A stretch of 64,000 nt of DNA, from assembly GCA_963978545.1 (NCBI GenBank), contig OZ021722.1, forward strand, positions 12,057,401-12,121,400. Direction: 5' to 3'. Numbering within the stretch: position 1 is the first letter of the stretch; each line of letters begins with the position of its first letter. This document shows, piece by piece, positions 44,380 to 56,000 of this stretch. Both the position numbers and the translations under genes were made by a program. Below the pieces are notes generated by a model. It saw nothing but the letters and a program-made list of their open reading frames with translations. It made no database searches and was not told the origin of the DNA. Source of the stretch: Linyphia triangularis. Its lineage: Eukaryota; Arthropoda; Arachnida; Araneae; Linyphiidae.

Positions 44380-45700
44380 TAAAACTAATTTCTCAGTTTT
44401 GATTCGTACACTATTACAGTATCTAATCCAACTCCCGTAACTTATTTTCCAATTCCTTTTCCTTTCAAAGCCTCAATTATCCCGGGAACAAAAGCATCTA
44501 TTTCTCGGAACATCCCAAAACCTTGCCAAACCAAAACCGAAACCTTTAAAAGAAAAAAAGAAGAAAATATCAAGCACTTTCCGCTGTCCTCAACATGCAA
44601 AACAATCATTCAATCAATACCTCTCCACCGACGAAAAGTAACTCCCCCGAATAAGATCGGACATCTCACGGTTGTTGAAGTGGCCCTCCCATAACTTTAA
44701 CCGCCATCGCCAGATGATGATCATAATCACGATGAAGAGCTAAAAGAGGAGTCCTTAAGGGAATTGCATCACCAAAATTCTTTCAACGGATTTTCGCTCT
44801 CTTTTAGAGATTCATCTTCCTACATCCTGATAGTGGCGGTTAAGTCTGTTATGATTATATATTTTTTTCTCTCTTCTCTCTTTGGATCGTCCTGGGATGA
44901 GGAGAGGGTGTCAGATGGGGAAAGGTGCGAAGTGTGATGAGTAGGAGAGAAAACGAAAATGGAGTTAAGATATTGGGAGAATTGAAAGTGAGAGCACAAT
45001 TCGACATATAGATTGAAATAATTGTTCCTTGGTGTTTGATAGGAAGACAAAGGGGATGATTTTGTATTATGATCACGATGAGTTGCTATGTTTTTGAGTC
45101 GTGAAGTATATATGCATACATACATTATATGTAATAAATATCCTAGAGATTTTATAGATGCTTTAATGAGAACAAAAATGGTGCTAGCTACATTGGAGTG
45201 AAACGCAAAATTTTCTTGGAATTTTGGGGGGGGGGGGGGCATTGACTCTTTTCTTTATCAGTACTATTCTAACGTTCAAAAAAAAAAAAAAATCTTCTCT
45301 CATGCTAGTTTTTACCTCTTTTGATTTTGCTCTTCGATGTTTTCTACTTTTAACTACGCATTATCATTGATTATCTTGTATGTGTGTTTGATAAGATGTA
45401 TGTAATTATATACAGAATTAGATTTTTCTTTTGCGTATGTCTGTCCCTTCACTTCTTTTCCTGTTTCAATTGGGTCTAGGGTTTTTGCAACTTGCTTTTT
45501 ACGGGTCGTGGTATGTATTTGTTGATGGGGAGTGTTCGTATACGTCAAAGTACTTTAAACCAGCACAACTTTTCACAACTCAAGCGAAGCAGCACCGTTA
45601 AATACATAGCTTTAATTTTTTCATTTTATGGTTCGATCTTTATTCACTTCTATACTTCTATTTTACCTATTATTTACCTATACTATATATATTATATTAC
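44380..45700. other. Unique sequence
   Basis: G14 at 45226-45239. A 140-codon minus-strand frame (44820-45242) includes a proline run from that tract and has no recognisable domain; I do not call it. Confidence 0.5.
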
Positions 45701-45705
45701 CTATA

Positions 45706-45833
<128 letters not shown>

Positions 45834-45839
45834 TCAAAA

Positions 45840-46850
45840 ACTCCGGTTAGTATGAAAAAAATTAATTTGTACTTAAAGAAATACTGAATCATTAGTTTTT
45901 AAGAATCTATTTTGCTTATGACAACAAGCAATACAAAACTATTACGAAGAATATTATCGGAAAAACCCGACAAGAGAAATGCACAATGCAGAAGAAAACA
46001 GACCAAAACGCTTTATTCACCGCATTATCAAAAGGTGTGAAATACAGCCTATTTCCCCATCAGGTAAAACGATGGTAGTAAAAAAAAAAAAAAAAAAGCG
46101 GAATTCCTGTCGAAGTTTATCTCATTTCCTCTTCACTTCACATCGCAACAGGCAGTATTCAGACGAAACTACCTCATATTTATTTCATTCCATTCTCCCC
46201 CTCCCAATTTTTTTTTTTTCCCCCCTACAGAAAGGGAAAAGTTGTGATCTCTCTTCTTGTCTCAGTATCCCCTTCTGTTATTTCTCTTGTTAAAACTGTT
46301 TTGCCGCTCTTATCTTAAAACGAAGGGACAAATTTATTTGGGTTCTATTTTTGACGGGCAGACGTAGATAGGCCGTTTACGCTAGAATAATTTTGGGGAT
46401 TTTTTTCCCTCCCGGTACTGCTTGTCGTTTCCTCCCGGTTGTCTGTTTGATGTTTGGCACGGTACATTTGTCGCTCAGCGTATTGTAGTTTCGCTTGCTT
46501 CAGATAGGATAAGAAAGGTTATGGAATTTATTATTTAGTTTTGTGTTCACCTTTATGCGGCAACGTATAAATGAAAGGTTTTCCAGGTTTTTTCTTTTGT
46601 TTGTAGAAAATTCTTTTAAGTTTTCAGCGAATAAATATCTTAAGAACTTAACTGGAATTATTATTTCGGTATAGTTTTTGTTTTGGTATTGTAAGTTGTA
46701 TATTTCAAAATGAGCTTTTTAGTTAGTTTAAAATATCGGATCAATTAAATATTGCCAAGCTACAAATATTTAAGTATTTTGGGATTTTTTTTTATTCAGG
46801 TAAACTATTTCTATTGTTTATCTCTAATCATAATTTAAATTAAGTGTAAG
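45840..46850. other. Unique AT-rich sequence
   Basis: Nothing recognised besides short A and T runs. Confidence 0.5.
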
Positions 46851-46852
46851 TT

Positions 46853-47115
46853 TGAAATTTAAAGTATTTGTAGTCTAGGTTTAAAAAAATATCTAGTTTC
46901 ATTTATCCACACTTAAAGAGCGATAATTCTGTATCTTCGTTAATTATAGACATTTGTAATTTATTGACACGGTATAAGTTGTATATTTGAAATATTTGTT
47001 TATAGTCTAGGTTTATGTCCTATATATATAAATATCTAGTTTCATTTATACACACGTATTTAAGAGATATAATTTTGTATCTTCGTTAATTAGAGACATG
47101 TGTAATTTATTCTTG
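46853..47115. repeat. Diverged tandem duplication, about 120-130 bp
   Basis: tagtctaggttta, aaatatctagtttcattta, cacac, tctgtatcttcgttaatta and gacat-tgtaatttatt occur twice in the same order (about 46870-46970 and 47000-47115). Confidence 0.8.
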
Positions 47116-47160
47116 ATTAGCTAAGAAACCGTAATTAATTTAGTCTTAATGTTAATTAAC

Positions 47161-47455
47161 AATCATAGATATTTAATTTCATAATTGAAAGAAACGTCAC
47201 TAACTTACTCTATTAATTCCATTCCTTAATCTAATAACAATTGTAGTAATTTGACCGCTTAACTTCAATGACGACCTGGTAATTTAGTGTACTCTCATAA
47301 CAATCATAGTTATTTAATCTCATATTTGAAAGAAACGTCCCTAACTTACTCTATTAATTCCATTCCTTAATCTAATAACAATTGTAGTAATTTGACCGCT
47401 TAACTTTAATGACGACCTGGTAATTTAGTGCACTCTCATAACAATCATAGTAATA
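47161..47455. repeat. Recent 141-bp tandem duplication
   Basis: AATCATAG starts units at 47161 and 47302, and a third start follows at 47443 before the sequence diverges. The two full units differ at only a handful of positions (ttcata/ctcata, gtcact/gtccct, cttcaa/ctttaa). Confidence 0.93.
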
Positions 47456-47459
47456 TAGA

Positions 47460-48685
47460 ACCATAATCTTAACAGCTAACCGCAGTTCAAAAGAGTCGCA
47501 ACAATTTATTTGGTTAAAAAGCTGCAATTCACGAATTGTAGCCTCACCATCGAATATGTTTCTCCCATAATAATCAACAGTCTCGGAGGACGAAAACACG
47601 TCAATAAACTATCCACAGTCATTCCAACCCCATTTACTTCTCCGGGTAAAATAAAAAAAAACAAAAACAATTTCCATTTCCCAGACCTACAAGGAAATCA
47701 TATCCGCTGGCATCTCTTCCGATGTCTTTTGGCAAAATTCAAAACACCAACCCTGGCATCTCCAACAGCCAGCCCCTTCTTTTCAACCTCGTCCATAACA
47801 AAAAAAAAAACACAATCTCGCACGCCCACCCCAAGACCTATAAAAGACCTAAACAAAGCCAAAGAGAGAGGAAAAAAAAGAAGATACAACGAACAATAAA
47901 CACATCAAAAATTGACCCCCCCTCCGCATAAGCAGTCTCAGTAGTGGTAAAAAAAAAAAAAACTCAGCAATAATCAGTACAAACCGCAATACACGGATTG
48001 GGAATTTTTCCCCGTACGATAGATACTTACGGCCTCTCCCGTTGCTTACGTAATTCAGTTTCCCCCCCCCCCCCCACCTCTCCTTCAATAGCCGGGGATG
48101 TCGGATTTGAAGGAGGGAAAATTTATAGTTATCCATTGTTTGGCCGTTACACTTGGTTCCTTTGAGAGAAGGAAGGAATAAGGGCGGGCTATGAATGGCG
48201 GTAATCAGTGACAGGATGTCATTTGTCCCTGGCTCTGAATCCCAGGGATGGTGATGATGATAGGGATGCTCATCTGATGGATGATGTTAATCCGGGGATC
48301 CTTGTTGCTCCTAGCCGTTGCTCTTGCCGCTCTTTATAGGATGTGCACTTGGCCCCTTGCATTAAAGAAGATGGGTGGGTTTTTGTTTGTTGCGGGGGGG
48401 GGGGGGGGAGTTGTATGCTCGATGTAAAAGGATTGAATATGATTATAAGCGTGTTTTGCCTTAAATGGTAAGTGGGTTGGATTTTTGGGGTTTGACGTCA
48501 TGGACTGGATTGTGGATGGGGTCTGTATTTATGACCTGGTTAGTGATCATCCCGAAATGTATTGTTAGTGTTGCAATAATTAGACCCTTTGATTTTTTTT
48601 TTTTTTTTAAAGATGATGACGCTGGAAATTATTTTAACTATTGTTATAGAAAAATTGTGAACATTTAGATTTTTTTTTTTTTTTT
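47460..48685. other. Unique sequence with homopolymers
   Basis: C14 at 48062 and G15 at 48394. A 129-codon + frame at 47510-47899 is lysine/threonine-rich from A runs and is probably spurious. Confidence 0.5.
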
Positions 48686-48689
48686 TTTT

Positions 48690-49170
48690 AATTGCTTATA
48701 CCTCTTCCAACTTACCAACATAGGAGAAAAAGTATATTTTTTGGGTATGTTTGAACAACTTTATGGTTTTTCAGAAACATTAAAAAAAAAAAAAAATTCA
48801 GTTTTTTAATTCATACTCGTGTTCAAATTATACTTCAGTTTAAACAAAGCATAAACGAAACTATTTTGTTTTTATATTTGCATGAATTGAATAAACATAG
48901 TGATATAAGACATAAATGGTATATGAGTTTGTCTCTTTCCACTTATAACCTGAGAGAGAAAAATTTATATTTTTTATTATGTTTAAACAAATTTATAGGT
49001 TTTCAGAAACATTTATATCAGTTTTATAATTCATACTTGTGTTTAAATTTTTTGTTACTTCCGTTCAAATAAAGCATAAATGAAACTCGATTTTTTTTTT
49101 CGTGCATGAATTGCATAAGCATAATTATAGAAGACATAAATGATAAATGAAGACATAATGATGACATGAA
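48690..49170 (+). repeat. Diverged tandem duplication, about 240 bp
   Basis: gagagaaaaa, tatgtttaaacaa-tttat, ggttttcagaaacatt, cagttttataattcatact, gtgtt-aaatt, aaagcataaatgaaact and catgaattg-ataa-cata occur twice in order, about 48695-48935 and 48940-49170. Confidence 0.8.
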
Positions 49171-49174
49171 TGAA

Positions 49175-51370
49175 TTACATAAATGATTGGATTTACGCCA
49201 CACTTTGACAACTTAATCGATTTATTCGTCCTGAATTAAATTCTGATAAAAAGTATCAGTTCAACTTAAAAATGCAAGCAATTTCAATTAAGTCCACGTA
49301 TAAATCTCTTAGTCCTAACGAAGTCGTTTAAGTTTTTTTACTATTCATTATTTTTCAATCGCAAGCCATAGTATATTTTATTTTGGTAATCAACATCTAT
49401 TTTAATGATGTATCGTTGTTGAAAGAAACAGAAAAAAAAATCCTAATGATCCTATTTTGCATTACAGTTTCGCTTTATGAGATAAAAAAATATCCCTTAA
49501 CTACCGATCTATTTTCACTTAGCTTGTTTTGTAACCTTATAAAATCACAATACAAAGTGGACATTCGTGTTTCAATGATCAGAAGCACGGGTTTTTTTAA
49601 GCACAGAGAAAAAAATTAAAGTTTCTAAACCAAAAAAAAAAACTTTTAAAGATACGTTGCCACTTTTGGGTCGCTAATTGAACTTTTTATTTGTGACCCC
49701 CCCCCCCTCCAAAAAAAAAAAAAACCTCAATAAAAACTCTACAACTCGCACCACTTTTAAAAAAGTTTCCGCTTTTTTATTCAACAATGGCAATTTTTGT
49801 TAAATTCTCTATTACAACTTAATGCTAATCTTTCTCTTAAAAAGGGTGGTTAGTTAAAAACCTAGAGGGATATAACCAAGCAACGGTGGTATAGAAAAAA
49901 AAATATCTATATACAATAAAAGAAAAAGTGGTTACAGAAAAACACAAAGTATATTGGACGGAAAAGATTTTTTTTCCCCCCTTGCTCTGGGGTGTTACCA
50001 AAACTTCCTCTCCACTTTTTTCGCCACAAATGAATTGTTTGCAGTGGTTTTGTCGAAATTGTCAGACGGCAATTGAATATTTTTTTTTTATTACTCCACT
50101 TCACTTCTTTCACTCCCATGCTCGCTTTTTCTTAACTTCCCCCTTTTTTTTTTTTTTTTTTTTTTTAAAGAAAGCAATAAAAAGTATTAGAATTAAACGT
50201 CCGTGTAAAAAGAATGGCCAAGTTAGGAGCCTAGTCATTATAGTTTTTGCCAGCCCCCCCTTTTTACTTCCTTAACTTAAAAAAAAAAAAAATCTAGTTT
50301 TCCCCAGTTGGAGAAAGTGCCCCGCCAAGTTTTGTGGCGGGGTACAAAAAATGAGCTAATCAAATCAATTAGTAATTAACAGCAAAGACGTTCCCACACG
50401 ATAATGATATGCACACACAAGCCGAATACACCCTTTGGTGTTAGCTGAAATTACTTTTTACTTATTTATTACTGGTCCATCTGCATACTAAACCCTCTGA
50501 TTGTTCCATTTTCTTTTGTTAATTTCTTCTTTCACTTTTTTTTTTTATTTATTATTATTCCTTCCTTCTCAATCCCTTTTAATTTTTTTTAATTCTTATT
50601 TCTTTTCCCCGACTCCGTTGTCTGTGAAGATTTTTTTTCCCCCCTTCACAAATCGTACTCTGCTTGTGTGTATAAAAGTTTTTTTTTTTAAATCTTTTTC
50701 CCTTTTTTTTTTTCTTTCCTTCGTTTGTTTTCTTTGGGTGTATTGTTCTTTACCGAACATGATAAATTTTGCAAAGCTTTGAAATTGAACCTTTTGGACT
50801 TAATTGCGATACCACCGTGGGGGGGGGGGGGGGCTGGGAAAAAAAGTGAAGAAAAATTAAAGAATGGTGTTTGTTCTTCTGCGCGTCTTTCTCAAACTCG
50901 TGAGGACAAACGCAGCGGTTAAAAAACTGAAAAGGAAAACACGGAATGGGATAGGGGAAAAGGGATCTATATATATATATATGTAAGTGTAAAAAAAAGG
51001 GAAAAGTAAAGAGGGAAAAAATAACCTCTTGTCATTTCTGAATTGGGTTTAATTTAATTACAAAAGTTCAATATCCACGCTCTTTCCGACCTGTACTTTG
51101 GTTTTAGCATTTTACAGATTTTTTTTTTATTGGATTCGAATATAGCTAGTGAAAATGGCAACCGCTTTTGGACTTTAAAAAAAAAAATCCAGGAAGTTTT
51201 AGAAAAAAAAAGAAGCAATAAAAGCCAAATAAAACCCCAGAAAGACTGAAAAAAAAAAAAAAAGTGACGGAAATATCAAATCAAGTTTTTAACTATCATA
51301 CTGAATTGAGCATGGGAAAAAAATCCAAACGATTTTTTTCTCCCCCTTTCTTTCTTTTAGTGTTACTTTA
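49175..51370. other. AT-rich unique sequence, very rich in T and A runs
   Basis: T24 near 50143-50166, many A and T runs of 10 or more, C11 at 49697 and G15 at 50819. Pyrimidine-tract-like stretches occur without an accompanying exon. No gene supported. Confidence 0.55.
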
Positions 51371-51382
51371 TCGTCGCGTTTG

Positions 51383-51439
51383 CTATTGGCTGACCGTTTC
51401 TTCAGCGCAATCTGGCAACAAAGGGAAGTGGCCAATGGG
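51383..51439. promoter_or_regulatory. Inverted pair of CCAAT-box-like sites
   Basis: CTATTGGCTG (51383-51392, a CCAAT box on the minus strand) and GGCCAATGGG (51430-51439, on the plus strand) lie 47 bp apart in a CpG-rich patch (gcgtcggcgcgaaaa follows). The arrangement resembles proximal promoters, but no TATA, exon or transcript evidence adjoins it. Confidence 0.25.
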
Positions 51440-52353
51440 CGACGATTACCTTCGCGAAAGATAGCGTCGGCGCGAAAAGCAAAATAGAATAACTGCGAAA
51501 CTAATTAAGCACGAGGGGAACTGTTAGTCATTAATTAAAATAATTCCTGCTGCAAAGGCGGCGATGCAGAGCTCCGATAACAAAGCAATTTTGTGAACTT
51601 ATCTGACCACAAAGATACGCGGGGGTTTCCGTTGAAATAGAAGTTCCATAATTGAAAAGCTATACATAGCTTACTCGGCACCCTTTTATGACCAAATGTT
51701 CTGTGTTTTATGGTACAAAAAATTCCCAAAGCAAAAGCAGTGTCTAATGGAGTAAAAAATCCTTTATTCGAGAGTTGTTTTTGCGAGTTCGTATGGAATA
51801 CTTGAAGGAATAAAAAAAAAAAAAAGCTTGCGTTTTACCTTTGCGCTTTAGTGGGTTTCTGATTTTATGAAGATACAATTAAAAACTGCGCAAACTAAAA
51901 CAATTCCTAATATGTCGGAACTTGCAATTTTTTTCTTTTTTTTTTTCCCCTTCGCTAACTTTTTTCTCTCCCTGCTGTGAGTTTTGTGTTATCTGAAATA
52001 ATTTCTCTTTCTCCCCCATGCCGATTAGGTTATCTCTAAAGCAAAAACTTTCAAATAATTGAAATTTTCTGCAATTTTATATTTCCTTCTTAGTGCTTTA
52101 AAACACATTTAAAAAAAAGTTTTCTTTTTCATTAAAAAAAAAATGTATTCTGCGTTTTATGATTATTCGACATAACATAAATTCTTGTCATTACATAAAT
52201 TCTGGTGTACAAAAAAAATTTGTCGTTGTTATTTTCTGCATTGCTTACAAGTGACTCTTAAGAATTTACTTAAAATTATTTCTATTAAAAATCAACATCT
52301 TTGTTTGTGCTCAACTAAATTAAAGCATTAACGACGATTTCAATCCCCCCCCC

Positions 52354-52710
52354 CCTTTGCTAATAAATTACGGTTGTGGTTTTACTTAATGATTTTTTAA
52401 AAATCATAAAAATAATTTCGCCGACCAAACGGTATAGTGGGTAGCGTGCTAGCTTCTAGACCGCGAAGTTGCGGGTTCCGAGTCCCGTGTTGGCATGGGT
52501 GTTTGTAAATGTATGTTGGCTTGTCAAATGACGAATGTTTCGGCGCATTATAGCCTTCGTGTTGCTGACGGCGCCAGATAATCTGAATACAACCAACCAA
52601 CCATAAAAATAATTTTCCAAAAATCTTAAAAATTCAAAATATACCTTTAAATTATCTAAAAGTTAAAAATAATGACGGTTTATCCATTTCAAAGTTCCTC
52701 TTTAATGTAG
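52354..52710. repeat. Dispersed repeat, SINE-containing copy (partner at 7306-7480)
   Basis: The halves on either side of the SINE (52354-52418 and 52602-52710) together match 7306-7480: ctttgctaataaattacg, ttttttaaaaatcataaaaa, ttcaaaatataccttta and gtttatccattt. The CATAAAAATAATTT duplication marks the insertion point. Confidence 0.85.
52420..52601 (+). mobile_element. tRNA-derived SINE, copy 8 (full length, extra-C subfamily)
   Basis: A complete copy inside the dispersed repeat. B box GGTTCCGAGTCCC has the same extra C as copy 7, suggesting a shared source. Perfect 14-bp duplication CATAAAAATAATTT at 52405-52418 and 52602-52615; the empty site at 7354-7367 has it once. One extra C lies between duplication and head. 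Confidence 0.96.
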
Positions 52711-52955
52711 TCCTCTTTAGTCCGATTATCAATTATAAAACTTAAGTCAACTTTACAATTTCAAACTAACCCATATTCAACTATTAGATAATTTCGCAGA
52801 CCATCAAGTAACAAACAAGTGCGACAGAACAACTTAAATACAGGAACTATTCTGTGCTGATATGTGAAACAAAGCCTTATTCCCCACCCCCTGTCTACAA
52901 TAGATTTGTTGGCGCGAGACCTTGTCACTCCACTACGGAGAAAACGGACATCCCC

Positions 52956-52978
52956 CACTTCCGGTTGTCACCGGAAGC
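52956..52978. promoter_or_regulatory. Palindromic pair of ETS-like sites
   Basis: CACTTCCGG and ACCGGAAGC face each other 5 bases apart in a GC-richer patch (52900-53020). CCGGAAG is the ETS-family core. Function is inference; no promoter is demonstrated. Confidence 0.25.
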
Positions 52979-53029
52979 AAGAGTCACCCTGCTGGACAAG
53001 ACCCCGTAGATCCTCTAACGCGAAAATAA

Positions 53030-56000
53030 ATATTTCATCGTATTAAGTAGAGAGAAGCCCCCTGTCATTGCTACAAAGGCAAGGGTGCCCTGCTTACTGG
53101 AAACTTATGGGAAATAGTGGGAATTAACGATTTCGGAAATATCAAGAATTTATCTAAATAATTTCCAAAAAAAATTGCACTTAAATCAGGAAATTTAATT
53201 TTTTTTTTCATTCAAAAGTTACAAAAACTTTAAGAAATGAGGAACTTTCACGTTTTTGGGTTTTTTTTTAAAAAATAAAAGTAGAGAAAAAATCATGAAA
53301 AGCAATGCCATTCTTTCAAAAATTTGAGCTCGGATAGACAGTTAAAAAAATATTTAGTTTTTCACTTTGCGATTGGGCGGAAAAAAGCCACTTTTACGTG
53401 AAACGTCAACGCACAGATAATGAACCATTCTAAAACCTGTTTTAGACGAGGAATAAGTATGGTTTCTCCTTCATTTTGCTATTTTATCTCTGCGTAACCA
53501 CGTCACGGGTTTTTTTATGCGTTTTTGGTCACGTGACTTTTGCTTTGATTTCGGCTAATTTCAAACTCTTATTTATGATTAATTAGCATAATATATTGAT
53601 TAGCATAAATATAAAAAATAATTGCACTGCTCAAATATATTCGTTGGATAACACTAAAAAATACAAAAAATATTCATTTTCCTCACTTGTGCAAGTTCCT
53701 CATTATGCTACCATTCATTTTTGCCGTATAATTATACGGTACATCATTTCATTAACATCTCATTTACTTTTTAAAAATCGTTTGAGTTTTCATTCGACGT
53801 AGATCAATAATTTAATGTTCTTAAAAAAAAAAAAAATTACATGCTGATTTGTTTCTTGTTTTAATATGTTATATACATATATAATTTAAATTTTCAATTG
53901 TGTACACTTGTGTTGCTCTAAAATTATAGATGACTTGGTATTGTGAGGGAAAATCATAAAAAGTTTAAATAGTTCATAGAAGCTTGATTTTACTCAGAAA
54001 TATATTCATTCTTTCAATGGAATTGGTAATTGCTAAATTGCTGACAGCAAATTTATGCCGGAACTTTAATATGAAAGTAAATTTCCCGCGGAACTTAAGT
54101 ATAATGGTATATTTATACTAGAACGTAATATAGATTTATTCATTAAACTAAATGCTTCTTTAAATAAAGATCTTAATAAATTTACGTACTCTTTCATCAC
54201 ACCTAAAAAGTACATTAACTCAAAAAGAATTATTATGACTGTTTACTCCAAATAACCTTAAATGCTTCAACTGCATTAAAATCATTGTTCTTAAAAATAA
54301 ATAACAATCTCGCAGTTGAGACTAAAAAAAAAAAATGAAAGTCCAAACCGTCAATCCAGAAATTAACGAAAGAAAAAAAAAACCATTCTGATTCACAATT
54401 AAAACTATTACATAGAACAAAGGAATCATAACGATTAACTCTCGATTCTCGGAAAAGAACAACCTGTGCTTTTCCCCTCAAATAAGCGATGATGCTTATC
54501 TTCCACCAAAAGGGGAAAAATACAAAACTTGGGGATCTCTTTAAAAGTGCTAATATCCACAGAGAGACGATCGGCTAGGGAAAAAGAATGCCCTGGCCAT
54601 TAAGTAAGAGTTTTACTCAATACGAGAGCAGATATCGATATACAAATAATTTCTCCCCTTTCTTTTTCCCGATTTTGTTTATGGTCGAAGAGACGCATTA
54701 ATATGTGCTTCTTTAATTTTCTGGCTTCTTTACAGAGAGAGTCGGATGGGATCACGCACGAAATGATGGCAAGTAATTATGTTTCGATTGCGCGTTTTGG
54801 AGCGACGAAAGTGAATTTGATAGTGATTAGGAAAATTTAAGGCTCTCTGTCGATGAGCTTTTTAAAGGGGGGTGGGATAATGAAGCTGAGAAGGAGGTTC
54901 ACTTTTAATGGATTTTTCGTGATGTCGCCAATGCGGCGGCGATCTTTTTGGAGGATGGGAAGCTTTTTGGAAATCGGATATTTTGAAATATCGATTTGGT
55001 TTAGAACGGTTGTGGATCGAATGGAAGGAAATATTAAGTGTGACGGTAAAATTTAAGAATTTAAAAAAAAAAAAAAAAAAATTGTTCTTGTAGTTAAAAA
55101 TAAATGTTTCTTTATGACACTGCGTAGTCTTAATTAATCTAAAGCTGTTAAGTCATTAAAAACTTTTAATTTCAGGTACTGTTATTCATCGAAGAATAAG
55201 AATAACAGTTCTTGGAACAGTTCTTTGTAATTGATATAATCATTGTACGAGTTTCAGTTCTTTTAAAGTTTTTAGCACGAGGAAAATTTTGATTCTTCAA
55301 TATTTGGTGAATCAATCATTGATTTAGTTTAATTTCATACCTAGTTGCATAAATGTAATGAATAACTGTATAATAACATTTTTTAAGTCGTTAAAAAATT
55401 AATTTTACGAAAAATTATTAGTATTTGTCTAAGAGAATAATAACAGTTATTTTGGATTTGTGTCTCATTGTACGTGTTTTGTTTCTCTAATTTTTTAAAC
55501 TTGTGACAATTTTTGTTTGATTCTTTAAACGTTTTGCTCATCATAAATGATTTAGCTCAATTTCATACATAGTTGTATAGTTGAAACTTTGCTTTAGTAG
55601 TAATATAATTAGAGTAAAATAATAATATAATTAGAATAAAATAAATAATAATAAATCTAGTAAAATAATTAGAAATTATGCTTTCATCTAAACTCAGTAA
55701 AACCAATTAAATTTCTTTATTATTCTAGATTCATATTTGCAATTCAACGGAACTAATCTTATATTTGTTCATTTCCTTTCACCATTAATAAATAACCCAT
55801 GAACAGTTTCGTAATTTAAAGCTTTAATAACCTGCAAACTTAATTAAAAAAAAAATCCTTACCTTTGACAAAAGATACTGCTTTATAAATAAATTCACGT
55901 ACTTTATTGTCATAAAAGCACTTTCTCCTCTCTCTCTCTTTCCATTCTGTTGCTGAACCAAACTTAATATGAAAGTTTAAGAAGCTGACACATCTCAAAA

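Noticed and set aside
44820..45242. 140-codon minus-strand frame, the longest in the window
   Set aside because: It starts in a G14 tract read as prolines; the rest is low-information AT-rich sequence without domains.
54736..54772. 37-bp microexon after ttctttacag
   Set aside because: The donor (gtaatt) is weak, the stretch is very short, and nothing links it to another exon.
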